A stretch of 64,000 nucleotides of DNA, from contig JAPTYO010000004.1 of assembly GCA_036873135.1 (NCBI GenBank), forward strand, positions 40,271,105 through 40,335,104, written 5' to 3'. This document shows, in pieces, positions 11,491 to 23,392 of the stretch. The notes below the pieces were generated by a model. That model saw only the letters and a list, made by a program, of their open reading frames with translations, had not been told where the DNA came from and ran no database searches. Each line of letters begins with the position of its first letter. Position 1 is the first letter of the stretch. Source of the DNA: Clarkia xantiana subsp. parviflora. Its lineage: Eukaryota > Streptophyta > Magnoliopsida > Myrtales > Onagraceae. The position numbers and the translations under genes are program-made.

Positions 11491-13466
11491 AGAATCTTCA
11501 GGTTCTTCCAAATAATGTACTGCGCATCTTAAGTGATCCGGAATGGTCTGTAACCGGTCACGCCAAATATCATATTATATGGGTAAAACTTCGGGTTTAC
11601 CTCTATATGAATCAGTAAACTTCTAGTTTACCGAATATATAATCAATCATGCCAATATTGGCGGTAAACTTCTGGTTTACCTGAATTTTTTTCATTATCT
11701 GCAAGAGACATATTTCTTCTAGGATCTTCATGATCATTTTTTCAAGACTCATGATCTCTTAGGATCTTCATGATCCCTTATTTATAATAAGGGTTAAGAA
11801 CCTATGAAAGGTCTGAACTATCACCCATGTTAGCTGGAGAGGTCTGAAATTTAAAAAGTTAATAACGGAGGTCTGAAATTTCAGTTTTGTTGATAACAGC
11901 GGTCTCCGTTAGTTTTTCCGTTAAAACTAACGGAAGTTGGTCACATGCTTGGCATGTGACCATAAATAAAATAAATTTCCAAAAATGCCCTTCTATCAAG
12001 TGTGCCCCTCACATGCTTGGAGTGAAAAGACCAAAATGCCCTTGAAGCCACCACGGTACTCCGGCGACCACCAATTGTACTCCGGCGACCACCACCGTAC
12101 TCCGACGACCACCACCAAGGCTCCGATTGGGCCCAAATCGGAGCCACCGGCCCCGATTGGGCTCCGATCGGAGCCAAAAAGCTTCGATCGGAGCTTTTTT
12201 GCCGAGGTGGTGGCCGGAGTTGGGTCGCCGGAGCCGAGGTGGTGGTCGTCGGAGTCGAGGTGGTGGTCGCCGGAGTCGGGTGGTGGTGGCCGGAGTCGGG
12301 TGGCTGTGGCCGGGGTTGGGTGAGTTTAATTTGACTTTAGGGGTAAAATTGTCATTTCATATTTCCTTAAATAAGATATTAAATAAAACAAAAAATTAAA
12401 GGGGCAAAAATGTCATTTCACACAATTCTGTTAAATTTAACCCTAAAATGGACGGAAAACCTCAAATCAACAAAATTGAAATTTCAGACCTCCGTTATTA
12501 ACTTTTTAAATTTCAGATCTCTCCCGTTAACATGGGTGATAGTTCAGACCTTTCATAGGTTCTTAACCCTTATAATAATTCATGATATACATGATTCATT
12601 CTTATACAAGACGATATTTAATTCACAAATACAATGTTTCAGATCTTATTTTTTCATACATTTTAGGATCTTCCGGATCCTAAAATTATCAATTTTTGAG
12701 CTTTTGAATAACTCATGATCTTCTCAATCATTTTATAATAAAATGCAATAAACATAATAATATATGTATATAATAAATATAATGCAGTGCAAGAAATAAA
12801 AATGTAAATGTAAATGTAATGCAATAAAAAAAAATAACAGTATATGTAAATAAAGTGCAAGAAATGTAAATATAAATATATAAATTAAGGGAACTATAAA
12901 TTCATAATTATTGATCTTCAAGATCGTAATATCGGATCTTCAGGATCCGTCATTTATAAAGAATGCATTTTTCTTAATCGTAATATCTCATATTTAATAA
13001 TAATATATGCAATGACTTTTTTTTTCATTTGAGGCTAATCTTTGCCTAGTGTCATCGCACTTCATATGAATAAATTTCTCGCTTATTCATATAATTAAAT
13101 TTTTGTTAGCGTCATCGCGCTTCTCAAAATTATCATTCTTCCAAATCAATTGGATTCTGCATTCTTTATTTGTAAGATGCATCATCTTTCTTTATCGATA
13201 TCATGACGATGCTAACAATTTTATCTATTTCAAAATCAAAATCAACTGTTTCTATGACCATGATGGTTATAACATATTTGTATTTATACTCTTAAAAGGT
13301 CATTATAAATTATATCACTCACTTCAGGGAGTGGATGCTTTCATCGCTATAATCATAATCTACAACACTCGCTTCAGGGAGTGGAGTATATCCTCGTTAT
13401 AATCATAACTTATGACGCTTACTTCACGGAGCGTAATTTTTGCATCTACACTCGCTTCAGGGAGTG
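11491..13466. repeat. Series of short palindromes sharing a CTTC loop
   Basis: At least eleven short inverted repeats with different arms but a shared CTTCNGG/CTTCA-type centre: 11491-11506, 11581-11601, 11614-11632, 11663-11681 (arms GGTAAAC/GTTTACC), 11721-11736, 12661-12685 (arms TTTTAGGATC), 12913-12925, 12933-12949 (CGGATC/GATCCG), 13316-13333, 13366-13383 and 13449-13466 (CACTC/GAGTG), and an imperfect one at 13414-13434. They lie on both sides of the inserted MITE, so they belong to the copia-type element. Confidence 0.6.
11791..12569. mobile_element. Mutator-like MITE with long TIRs and 9-bp target duplication
   Basis: Terminal inverted repeats of over 100 bp beginning GGGTTAAGAACCTATGAAAG; the right end (about 12450-12569) is the inverted complement of the left (11791-11925). 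A perfect 9-bp direct repeat TTATAATAA flanks it (11782-11790 and 12570-12578), diagnostic of Mutator-type insertion. No transposase. The centre (about 12040-12320) is strikingly GC-rich, made of CCGGCGACC/GGAGTCGGG-type units with a CGATCGGAGC inverted repeat. The frames there are low-complexity and are not genes. Confidence 0.85.
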
Positions 13467-14531
13467 GAGCAATATCAATACATATAACTTTATGTATGAA
13501 ATAATTTTTCACATTTATGTGTATTCAATATATAAATACTGCCAAAATAAAAAATAAAAATTACCGATGTGATATCGTGTATTAGCATCCTTTATTTTCG
13601 ACATAAGTTATTTATTCAGCAATTTATTCGTAAAAAAAAAAATTATCATATAAGATATTTAACTAATTAATATAAACAATATAACTAGAACTTGTTACTA
13701 GCTAGCAATTGTACATAAACTATAACTATAGAAAATAAGACTTTTCATAGTCAGTAAAGAAAATAGAGATTTATCACCGAAAATCATAGTTTGTCATTAC
13801 AGATTAGAATAATTATCCCCTAAGCAATTTCATAGTGGCTTTCAATTATTATTATCATATAAATATATATAGGCCATCGTTTAGGCAACAAGTATTCAAA
13901 TTTAACCTCAATTATATTGACAAACTAGTCTAAGCGATTTCCATAGCGAATCATCTATGAACTGATTTTACTTTTTCAACGATTCATATCAAGATGTGAA
14001 TAACAGTGTAACTAAACTTAACCAAATCCGAGTTAGTTTTCTTTGCTAACTTGTGGAGTCGGAATCATACCTCGATCAATTATGTGTGTCATCTGTCATG
14101 TACTGTAAGATTGAATACGACTTGCTTCGTCGGAGTTTTGTTTAAGTAGTCTGTTGTGTCAACACATCGATCTCGAATCCTTTCTTAACTCGTACATATT
14201 CAACTAAAAATTAAATTCCTAACACACAATAATTATAATAATTAGAATATGAATTATTAAATAGTCAAAATACGTAAGTAAATAAAGAAGTAATAATCTC
14301 CCTTTCAATGCAACACAATCAGATCGATTCAAACTCCAAGGAATCGTTGGTGGTTCTGATAAATCGGTTGATGGATTCTCAAAAGATTAGTTTGTGCCAC
14401 TATCCCACTTCCACCATTGTTGTTCGAGCTTTTGTCGTGAGAAATTTATATCATGGTGGCGGTCTCTATACTTTCGTATAATATTACGATAAGGGTTGGA
14501 AAAAATAATTGAGCAATTCGTGTTGATAACG
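12579..14531. other. Remaining 5' internal region of copia-type element
   Basis: AT-rich, no gene. Contains the second half of the palindrome series (to 13466). Immediately left of the right LTR, the minus strand after ..CCGTAACA reads CGTTATCAACACG, the position expected for the primer binding site; the tRNA was not identified. Confidence 0.4.
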
Positions 14532-14715
14532 TGTTACGGAAGTAGAGAGGTAATAGAAGAGGGAACTTAGGGATGTCTTATTATCACACATAAGGAGCCC
14601 TTATATAGGGATTACATATACTTGTGGAGGAAGTAAATTTAATACTAGGAAAGTCTAAACAAGGAAAATGATATATACACGTAATATTGAACATCCACTA
14701 AATATATTCATAACA
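14532..14715 (-). repeat. 5' LTR of copia-type element (right)
   Basis: 184 bp, partner of 8816-8999. Confidence 0.8.
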
Positions 14716-15098
14716 GATTTATAGTTATTACACTCCACCGACACTCTCTCTTTTAAGCCTCCTGCCTAACTTGGTATACAAGTGGAATTAATTAACTTAT
14801 ATAAGTTGTCGAGTTTAGAAAGAAGAAAGTTAATGAAAGTGGGGCCCTAAGGGTCTATGTAATTGTCAGTGTCCTCCAGTCCACTGCCACCCATTTTGAT
14901 GGCCATAATTGTTCGTCACGAGACAGCGAAGCTCAATCAATTCCACTGCAATGCACTAATCAATCACCCAATAATCATGGATTCATGCATGATTCACCTT
15001 ATAATCAATCAAATACTCTTCAGTTCTTCTTTCTTCACTAACCATCCATCCAAATCTACGACTACTTTTCTTCTTATCCATAATCTCATTACATAAAA
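14716..15098. other. Intergenic, nothing recognised
   Basis: Short host-like stretch between the copia-type element and the MITE. A small open frame (14863-15096) has no supporting features. Confidence 0.3.
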
Positions 15099-15181
15099 GG
15101 GGGCGTTTGGATGGACGTAACGTAAAATTACTTAAAATGTGAAATTATAAGTAATGTGAGCTGTAATATAAGATTACTTGA
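15099..15181. mobile_element. MITE, left part (interrupted by the Tat/Ogre composite)
   Basis: Starts with TIR GGGGGCGTTTGGATGGA, matched inverted at 38384-38400 (TCCATCCAAACACCCCC). Together with 37670-38400 it forms an element of about 0.8 kb related to the copy at 49042-49779. Superfamily uncertain: the TIR type resembles PIF/Harbinger MITEs, but no clear target duplication was found beyond AAA on both sides. Confidence 0.65.
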
Positions 15182-15689
15182 TGTCAGATCTTAAAAATCT
15201 GACCTACGGCGAATAAATTTTTTAAAACATGGAATTTTTAAAGAGTCGCCACTAGCTAATTACGGCTAACTAGAAACCAAAATTACCTAGGTAAATAACG
15301 AATTAAATACTTTAGCATATTAATCGGTCTACGATCCAAGATTTGTGTTTGGGGGTTCCGTTACGAATTAAAAATATATATTTTTCTAATCACGCCCTTT
15401 CGAACTTAATTAACATATTTGCCAATTTTAAAATTTAAACATGCGTTACGTTGAATTAATCTAAAGTTATAAAAAAAAAACTAAACTAATTTTTTGTGAA
15501 ACTATTATTAACGACAAATCTAAGCATGAAAAACTATTAAACATCTAAAACTCATAATTCGGTTAAAATCTAAACGAAACTAAACATGTTCAAAATCATG
15601 ATACAATTTAATAATTACATATCATACCCATATACTTATAAAAATATGTTATCTAATTAATCTACATCTAAACTAGTTAATTAACATGG

Positions 15690-15734
<45 letters not shown>

Positions 15735-16506
15735 TAGAAAATAAATAATTTAAAAAAAAAATTTGCAGTGGAGCGGACGCGATTACCTACCAGAGGAAGG
15801 ACAGAACTGCGGCGACTCCGAACAGCGTAGCGCACGGCAGGATCAGGTGGCTTGACCTACGGCGAAGGACGGGACCGGGACGACAGGGGTTGGCGTTGGT
15901 GGCGTGGACGGCGGAGCCGCTGCGAGACAGCACCGGTGGGACGAGCAGAGCGAGGTAGTCCTAGTGGCTAGACAAGCGAATGAAGCCGGTGATAGGACAG
16001 ACAAAGCGGTGAGGTAGCGGGCGGCGTCAGACGGTGTGGACGGCAGTGGGAGCTGGGCACGGCCAAGGGTGGCCGGAAGATCTCCGATGATTGCAGAACC
16101 AGTACAGGAGAAAGGAGAAGATGAGTTGGCCTCAGCACGAATTCCGAAAAATATAATATTTTATTCTGATTTAATTGCTGTGTGATTTTACATAGACGAT
16201 ACTAGGTCCCTTTTATAGCTAGCCTAGACCCTAATATTAGGGGAAAAATATTTGCTCTAATATACACAATAAATTCCGAAAATTATACATTATATATTTA
16301 TGAACATTGCCATAAATATATATTATATATTTTCCAAACTTTACATAATATTTAGTGCATATATATTATTCTAATTTGAGTTAAACCTATTTTAGCAAAC
16401 GTGTGACTTTTTATATCCAGATACTTCCTTTTTTAAACGCGTTACACTTAACTTTTTTTTTAACGCGTTATATACGTGTCGCGTGTACCAAAATTAGGTG
16501 TTTACA
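15182..16506 (-). repeat. LTR1 of Tat/Ogre composite (3' LTR)
   Basis: On minus, TGTAAACACC...CTGACA, 1325 bp. Minus-strand TATAAAA box at 16211-16218. Contains a (TAA)n microsatellite (15690-15734) and a GC-rich patch (15770-16080) whose open frames are not genes. Confidence 0.75.
15690..15734. repeat. (TAA)n microsatellite
   Basis: About 14 AAT/TAA triplets within LTR1. The same position in LTR2 and LTR3 has a shorter, interrupted version. Confidence 0.9.
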
Positions 16507-16520
16507 GCTTGCCCCTCTTT
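16507..16520 (-). other. Polypurine tract of internal region 1
   Basis: Minus strand AAAGAGGGGCAAGC directly before the LTR start TGTAAACACC. Identical at 21171-21184. Confidence 0.7.
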
Positions 16521-16649
16521 GGACGGACTCCCGTAGAATGCATTCAAGGGAGTTTTTCCAAAGCAAGTAAACAATAATTTTGGCTAGGAAGTATATCTTC
16601 TTCCGGGTCTTCAAGTCTCCAAGGTGGTCTTTGGCTTTGTTGACGGACA

Positions 16650-17480
16650 ATGCTAAAAAAAACCTCCAGTGGTAGTGCGGAACGTAGAGCCTCCAGCGGC
16701 GGTGCGGTAAAGAAGAGCCTCTGGTGGCGGTGCGGAAAAGTAAAGTCTTGGTCGGCGGTGTCCCTGTTGACGGTGCTTCCGTTGGCGGTGCGTAAAAGTA
16801 AAGCCTCCAGTGGCGTGCAATAAAGTAAAACCTTGATCGACGATGCCTCCAATGGCGAGCAATAAGGAAAAGCCTCCAGTGGCCTGACTTGCGAAGGCTG
16901 AATACTAAGGCTTCGTTCGTCGGGGTGACTCTCAGAAAGCTGGAAAACTTCAGGTCCTGATCATCGGTTGTGACTCTCAGAAAGATGGAAAACTACAGAT
17001 CCCGATTGCCGATTGTGACTTGCGGAGGCTGAACATCAAAGACTCTGTTCATCTGGTTGTGACTCTCGGAAGGCTGGAAAACTACAGATCCTGATTGCCG
17101 GTTGTGACTCGCTAAGGCTGAACATCAAAGGCTCCGTTCGTCGGGTTGTGACTCTCAGAAAGCTGGAAAACTTCATGTCCTGATTGTCGGTTGTGACTCG
17201 CGAAGGCTGAACATCAAAGGCTCCGTTCGTCGGGTTGTGACTCTCAGAAAGCTGGAAAACTTCAGGTCCTGATTGTCAATTGTGACTCGTGAAGGCTGAA
17301 CATCAAAGGCTCCGTTTGTCGGGTTGTGACTCACAGAAAGCTGGAAAACTTCAGGTCCTGATTGTCGGTTGCGACTCGTGAAGGTTGAACATCAAAGACT
17401 CCGTTCGTCGGGTTGTGACTCTCAGAAAGCTGGAAAACTTCAGGTTCTGATTGTCGGTTGTGACTTGTAGGAACAGACTG
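16650..17480. repeat. Tandem arrays in internal region 1 (short GC-rich units, then 89-bp units)
   Basis: 16650-16880: irregular units containing 'gcctccagtggcggtgcgg', absent from internal region 2. 16905-17480: about six copies of an 89-bp unit (for example 17129, 17218 and 17307) including GTTGTGACTCTCAGAAAGC and GAAGGCTGAACATCAAA. These are non-coding spacer repeats typical of Tat/Ogre 3' untranslated regions. Confidence 0.8.
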
Positions 17481-17849
17481 TAACATTCCTACTGATCTTT
17501 GAATGGTGACTTGCGACAGCAGACTGTAACCGTCCCGCTTGCCGTGAAGTTGACTTGGAAGACGTTGTATCGTAGAAAAATACAAATGTGCATGAATGTT
17601 TGTCCCTAATTTTTGCCTAAATTGCGCAGGGTGCGACAATCTAGCAGGATCTTTTTTTTTAATTTCTCTCTTATTCTCTCCTTTTGCCACGGTCGATTAA
17701 GAGATTTCCGACCGTGCCCCTCGGTTTTTTTATTTTCTGTCATTTTGCCATGATTGCAATTTCTGAATTTACAATCATGCCCCTCATTTCCTGATTTTTC
17801 CTAGGCCGCCCTTTCAGGTTTTCAACCTAGCGGAAGCACTCTTTTTTGT

Positions 17850-18130
17850 GGTAGCCAGTTTATGGGTGGCTATGACCCGTTCTTTATTTTCCGCCTTGAT
17901 GCGGGAGTATTTGTAGCCGTTTGGAGGGTGACTGTGACCCTTTTCTCACCGTCTTCAATTTTGCGGGAGCTCTTTTGATTGTAGCCATTTAGAGTGTGGC
18001 TGTGGCCCTTTCTTTTATTTTCCCGCCCTCACCGGGTTCGCGGGATTACTCTTTTTGTGTAGCCATTTTGAGGGTGGCTGTGGCCCTTTTTTATTCTCTC
18101 ACCCTCACCGGGTTCGCGGGATCACTCTTT
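17850..18130. repeat. Imperfect repeats with GTAGCCATTT..GGGTGGCTGTGGCCCTTT
   Basis: Three to four diverged units of about 70 bp ending in CACCGGGTTCGCGGGATCACTCTTT. The last unit is cut at about 18130, where the gag remnant starts, marking an internal deletion junction. Confidence 0.65.
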
Positions 18131-18818
18131 CCTGGAATGTCTGGATCAGGAACTTCTCGTGCTGCTGAAAAAGGGCCATCTTCTCAAGATAAATCCGCAG
18201 GTGGACTATGGGATTACCGGTGCCATCATACTTCTTAAAGTCAGAGACTTTGAACTTTTCTGGTCTTGACATGTTAGGGAAAATGCATAGGTCGGAGTAA
18301 GCAATGCCCCCACACTGCTCAAATCCGAATAAAGCCTTCATCTTTACCTCCATTTTCTTCAGGCGGCGATCATGTTTATATTCGATGACAGGTGATGATG
18401 TAACTGCATTTGTGCCAACTACACCCCCTTACATTGTTGTCGGATTCGAAAAGACATACGGCTTTGACGCGGATTGATCAGGTATGATCAAAACAGGGGG
18501 TTAGTCACGAGGAGGTTCCACCATGGCGTCGTGAGGCACGGTGGCAGCCGGTATCGCAGTTCCAGTATTCACTACTGGTGTTTTTAATGAGGTTGGACTC
18601 ATGATTTCTGTCAGCAAGGTCGAGTTCGGAGCATGGTGAGCTGACTGAGCTTCAAGGAGTGCCATGATGCGCTCCATGTTGGATGACATGGTAGCCATAT
18701 CCAGATGCATTTTGTCATTAGCTGCCTCAATCTCGGCCATCCGTTCGTCATGTTGCTGGATCTTCTTAGCGTCCTCCATATTAGTGATTAGTCTCGTGAT
18801 TGACAGTAATACATGCAA
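18105..18818 (-). pseudogene. gag remnant of composite, internal region 1 (truncated)
   Basis: Two frame pieces. The N-terminal part (MEDAKKIQQHDERMAEIE, then MERIMALLEAQSAHH) is a predicted coiled coil. The second part has EKYDGT-like KKYDGTGNP and HLRIYLEKMALFQQHEKF, typical of Tat/Ogre gag. The frame ends abruptly at the deletion junction near 18130; capsid C-terminus and knuckle are missing. Confidence 0.7.
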
Positions 18819-19861
18819 TGAAAAATGCGATATTCAGAATATGAAACACAAAGTATCATGCATGATCGTTTTGAAAGTAATGTGTGATTCATCTCATCAT
18901 CTTTTGAAAAATAATTTTTTGCAAAATATGTTTCTAAGACGCTTTACACAACTCGGAACTCGGTCAATGAGCGTCGAGTACTTGCCCCATAATCTGAGCG
19001 AAGGTAATGCAACAAGGTTTTTTAAAATGGATCCAATTTTTACCACTTTTTCGGATTTTGGAGCGAGCACTTAACTCTAACGTTACTATTTTGAACGATT
19101 GCAACACTTCACTCTACGCGGTATTTCTTCAATAGTTTCGCTCTGCGTCCATCATGCTGGTCTGAACCTGGTCAACTCCAGCCTTGAATAATGGAAGGGC
19201 CGTGATACAAAGGCAATTGTGCAGTTTTCTCATTCTTACCGAAAATGGTGTGTAACGCGTTTTAGAAACGATGATTTGAATGACACATTTTTTGGGAAAT
19301 TATGATGCATGCTTGAAACGTAAATTTCCATTAATATGCGTTGTACAATTACATATGGTACAAAAAAATAAATATTACATCGAGACACATGTCCTATACA
19401 TGAAAAATTCTAGGGGCCTAGAACAATTTGAAAAAGAACACACGTAAATACGCATATCAGCAAGATCGAAGTTTCAGGTGTGTTTTTTTGCTTTATTCTA
19501 ATAGGTGAGTTCCACTGATATGCTTCTGACACGGTGGTTTCCTCACCCCATCATAGGGATCACAGGACCTACACGAGCGGTGGAGTTGTTCTGAGTCGTT
19601 CCGGCGGCTCGGCCGCGTGGTCGTACCCTTACTATCTCTCTGGGGTTCCTAGTTGCCTTGAGATTTGAAATTATGCTTAAAGTGACTGTGTGTGGTTTCA
19701 AACAACACCATAAAAAAAACTTGTTAATGAAAACATAAATAAAAACAAGAGCTTCGTACCTATGAAAAAAACAAAAAATATAGTTAGAATAATGACGAAA
19801 AATATGTTTAAATTAAAACATGGCAAATAAGCAAACATAACAAGCCCAAACCCTCGATTAC
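18819..19861. other. 5' untranslated leader of composite, internal region 1
   Basis: Non-coding; closely matched by 24901-25956 in internal region 2. Sits between the PBS and gag in element sense. Confidence 0.55.
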
Positions 19862-19880
19862 ATCCCCAACAAAGTCGCCA
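19862..19880 (-). other. Primer binding site, internal region 1 (tRNA-Arg type)
   Basis: Minus strand TGGCGACTTTGTTGGGGAT, three bases from the LTR2 end. Two transitions from the perfect version at 25957-25975. TGGCGACTC..CTGGGGAT is the PBS used by Ogre/Tat elements and is complementary to tRNA-Arg. Confidence 0.75.
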
Positions 19881-19883
19881 AAT

Positions 19884-21170
19884 TGTCATACCCTAAAAAT
19901 CTGACCTACGACGAATTAATTTTTGAAAACATGTAGTTTTTAAAGAGTTGCCACTAGCTAATTAAGGTTAACTAGAAACCAAAATTACCTAGGTAAATAA
20001 CGAATTAAATACCTAAGCATATTAATCGGTCTATGATCCTAAATTTGAGTTCGAGGGTTCAGTTACAAATTAAAAATATATAGTTTTATAATCACGCCCT
20101 TTCGAACTTAATTAACCTATTTGTTAATTTTAAAATTTAAACATGTGTTACGTCGAATTAATCTAACGTTATAAAAAAACTAAACTAATTTTTTGCGAAA
20201 CTATTATTAACGACAAATCTAAGCATGAAAAACTATTAAACATCCAAAACTCATAATTCGGTTAAAATCTAAACGAAACTAAACATGTTCAAAATCATGA
20301 TGCAATTTAATAATTACATATCATACCCATATACTTATAAAAACGTGTTATCTAATTAATATACATCTAAACTAGTTAATTAACTTGGTATAATAATAAC
20401 AATAATAATACTAATAATAACAACAGAAAATAAAATAATAATAATAATATTAATTAGAAAATAAATAATAAATAAAAAAACTTGCAGTGGAGTGTACGGT
20501 ATTACCTACCAGAGGAAGGACAAAACTGCGGCAACTCCGGACGGCGCAGCGGACGGCGGGATCCGGTGGCTTGGCCTCCGGCGAAAGACGGGACCAGGAC
20601 GACGGGGGTTGGCGTTGGTGGCGTGGACGGCGGAGCCACTGCGAGAAAGCACCAGTGGGACGAGCAGAGCGAGGTAGTCCTCGGGCGGCGTCAGACGGTG
20701 TGGACGGTGGTGGGAGCTGGGCACGGCCAAGTGTGGCTGGAAAATCTCTGATGACAGTAGAACCAGTACAGGAGAAAGGAGAAGTTGAGTTCGTCTCAGC
20801 ACGAATTCCGAAAAATATAATATATTATTCTGATTTAATTGCTGTGTGATTTTACATAGACGATACTAGGTCCCTTTTATAGCTAGCTTAGACCCTAATA
20901 TTAGGGTGAAAAAATATTTGCTCCAATATACATAATAAATTCCGAAAATTATACAATATATATTTATGAACGTTGCCATAAATATATATTATATATTTTC
21001 CGAACTTTACATAATATTTGGTGCATATATATTATTCTAATTTGAGTTAAACATATTTTAGCAACCCTATGACTTTCTATATCCAGATACTTCCTTTTTT
21101 AAACGCGTTACACATAACTTTTTTTAAAGTGTTATATACGTGTCGCGCGTACCAAAATTAGGTGTTTACA
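19884..21170 (-). repeat. LTR2 of Tat/Ogre composite (middle, shared)
   Basis: 1287 bp, same ends as LTR1. A PBS lies on its left and a PPT on its right, so it acts as 5' LTR of internal region 1 and 3' LTR of internal region 2. GC-rich frames around 20482-20849 are LTR sequence, not a gene. Confidence 0.75.
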
Positions 21171-21184
21171 GCTTGCCCCTCTTT
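21171..21184 (-). other. Polypurine tract of internal region 2
   Basis: Same AAAGAGGGGCAAGC as at 16507-16520, adjoining LTR2. Confidence 0.7.
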
Positions 21185-21307
21185 GGACAGACTCCCGTAG
21201 AATGCATTCGAGGGGGTTTGTCCGAAGCAAGTAAACACTAATTTTGGCCAGGAAGTATATCTTCTTCCGGGTCTTCAAGTCTCCAAGGTGACCTTTGGCT
21301 TTGTTGA

Positions 21308-21660
21308 CGGCTCCGTTCATCGGGTTGTGACTCTCAGAAAGCTGGTAAACTTCAGGTCCTGGTTGTCGGTTGTGACTCGCGAAGGCTGAACATCAAAGGC
21401 TCCGTTCGTCGGGTTGTGACTCTCAGAAAGCTGGAAAACTTCAGGTCCTGATTGTCAGTTGTGACTCGCGAAGGCTGAACATCAAAGGCTCCGTTTGTCG
21501 GGTTGTGACTCTCAGAAAGCTGGAAAAATTCAGGTCCTGATTGTCGATTGTGACTCGCGAAGGCTGAACATCAAAGGCTCCGTTCGTCGGTTGTGACTCT
21601 CAGAAAGCTGGAAAACTTCAGGTTCTGATTATCCGTTGTGACTTGTAGGAACAGACTGTA
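21308..21660. repeat. 89-bp tandem array, internal region 2
   Basis: Four copies at 21308, 21397, 21486 and 21575 of the unit described at 16905-17480. The copy number differs between the two internal regions. Confidence 0.8.
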
Positions 21661-22009
21661 ACATTCCTACTCATCTTTTAATGGTGACTTGCGAGAGCAG
21701 ACTGTAACTGTCCCGCTTGCCGTGAAGTTGACTTGGAAGACGTTGTATCGTAGAAAAATACAAATGTGCATGAATGTTTGTCCCTAATTTTTGCATAAAT
21801 TGCGCATGGTGCGACAATCTAGCGGGATCTTTTTTTTTTTAATTGCTCTCTTAGTCTCTCCTTTTTCCACGGTTGATTGAGAGATTTCTGACCGTACCCC
21901 TTGGTTTTTTTATTTTCTCTCATTTTGCCATGATTGCAATTTCAAAATTTACAATCATGCCCCTCATTTCCGTATTACCTAGGCCGCCCTTTCGGGTTTT
22001 CAACCTAGC

Positions 22010-22600
22010 GGAAGCACTCTTTTTTGTGGTAGCCAATTTCTGGGTGGCTATGACCCGTTCTTTGTTTTCCGCCTCGATGCGGGAGTATTTGTAGCCGTTT
22101 GGAGGGTGACTGTGACCCTTTTCTCACCGTCTTCAATTTTGCGTGAGCTCTTTTGATTGTAGCCATTTGGAGTGTGGCTGTGGCCCTTTCTTTTATTTTC
22201 CGCCCTCACCGGGTTCGTGGGATCACTCTTTTTGTGTAGCCATTTTAAGGGTGGCTGTGGCCCTTTTTTATTCTCCCACCCTCATAGGGTTTGCGGGATC
22301 ACTCTTTATCTATAGCCATTTTTAAGGATGGCTGTGGCTCTTTTTGATTTCCCCACCCTCATAGGGTTCGCGAGTTCACTCTTTATCTGTAGCCGTTTGG
22401 AGGGTGGCTGCGGCCCTTTCAGTTATTTCCCGCTTTTGACGTTGCGGGGACGCTCATTGTCTGTAGCCATTTGAAGGGTGGTTGTGGCCCTTTCTTTGTA
22501 GTCGTTTTAGGGACGACTGTGGCTCTCTTTCTTTTTCTGTAGCCGATTAAATGGCAGTTGTGACCCTGAAGAAAAATGAGTTCTTTTTTAGCTCACATTT
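22010..22600. repeat. Imperfect GTAGCC...GTGGCCCTTT repeats, internal region 2
   Basis: About seven diverged units of 60-80 bp, each with a GTAGCC(A/G)TTT...GGGTGGCTGTGGCCC core. Non-coding. Confidence 0.65.
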
Positions 22601-23392
22601 TGCCATGACCGCCCCTGCGAGTTTTCAGTCAATCCCCTTTCCCTAACTTTTGCCTAGGTCGCCTTTACAGGTTTTCAACCTAGCGGGAATTTAATTTTTT
22701 CTCTCTTTTTTCCAATTGATAAAAACAATTATTTACATGCCCTTGGTGGCAGATTGAAAACTTCAACCTCTCAGGACTTCTTTCGGAGAAGAACATGACT
22801 GACTGAGTCAGTATATATCGATTGTGTTGACGCCTCTGATTGACCTCATGACAATAACGCCTTCTTTGCTTGACTGCACATCTGATGTGCGCTCTTTGTT
22901 TTTTCATTTTGTCAATGGTTGATATCAACAAGAGATGCCCCGCGGATAGAACCCATCGAGTTGAGATTACCACATGAATGATGAATGATCTGGCTCGGGA
23001 AGGCGTATGTATTCCACGCATGGATATCCTTTGAAGCAGCGGGTCCCATGGTTGGAGATTTCAAGGTCTCGCTTTCTAGTGAAATGCGTTGTCTCATTAG
23101 TCGGACCAGACTAGGATTTCATTACTTGATCACTAGATGATTTGAATCCTCCATCGGCCGCCTTGATGGAATTGCTGGTCAGTGACTTTATCGTTCGGGT
23201 GTTTCTTTTGGAACATCAACTCAATTGTCAATTGGCTTGCATTATTCCTAAGAAAGAAAACGAAATCTGTACAAGGATAATAAAACAAACTCAATTATAG
23301 GGATTTATTTATATTTATTATATCATAACAATATCCCTCTTTCCTATGCGGGGCCCATGATCTTGCCGCGCAAGGAGTACATCAACTTAAAT
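22601..23392. other. Non-coding spacer between gag and arrays, internal region 2
   Basis: No gene supported. This is where pol would lie in an autonomous Ogre element; no RT, RNase H or integrase motif is visible. Confidence 0.45.

Larger units (their letters stand above)
8816..14715 (-). mobile_element. Copia-type LTR retrotransposon, degenerate/non-autonomous
   Basis: Flanked by two 184-bp direct repeats (TGTTAC..TAACA on the plus strand) with 4 differences by eye, all transitions. Flanking 5-mers GTTTT (8811-8815) and GATTT (14716-14720) match at 4 of 5 positions and may be the target site duplication. Orientation is minus: the polypurine stretch (CAAAGAGTGAG on the minus strand) abuts the left LTR, preceded by the common plant copia 3' tail with 'GGGGGAGA' and repeated 'TTTTATCCCA.TGGG'. 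There is no intact pol; a MULE-type MITE is inserted at 11791-12569. Confidence 0.75.

Noticed and set aside
12127..12399. GC-rich Gly/Arg-rich open frames
   Set aside because: Low-complexity repeats inside a MITE; frames are open on several frames at once and have no domain.
16905..17480. CRISPR-like regular repeats
   Set aside because: Units of 89 bp are contiguous with no unique spacers, in a plant retrotransposon; same for the 19-bp repeats at 51283-51358.
20482..20849. Overlapping GC-rich frames on both strands
   Set aside because: They lie within LTR2 of the Tat/Ogre composite and recur, broken, in LTR1 and LTR3.
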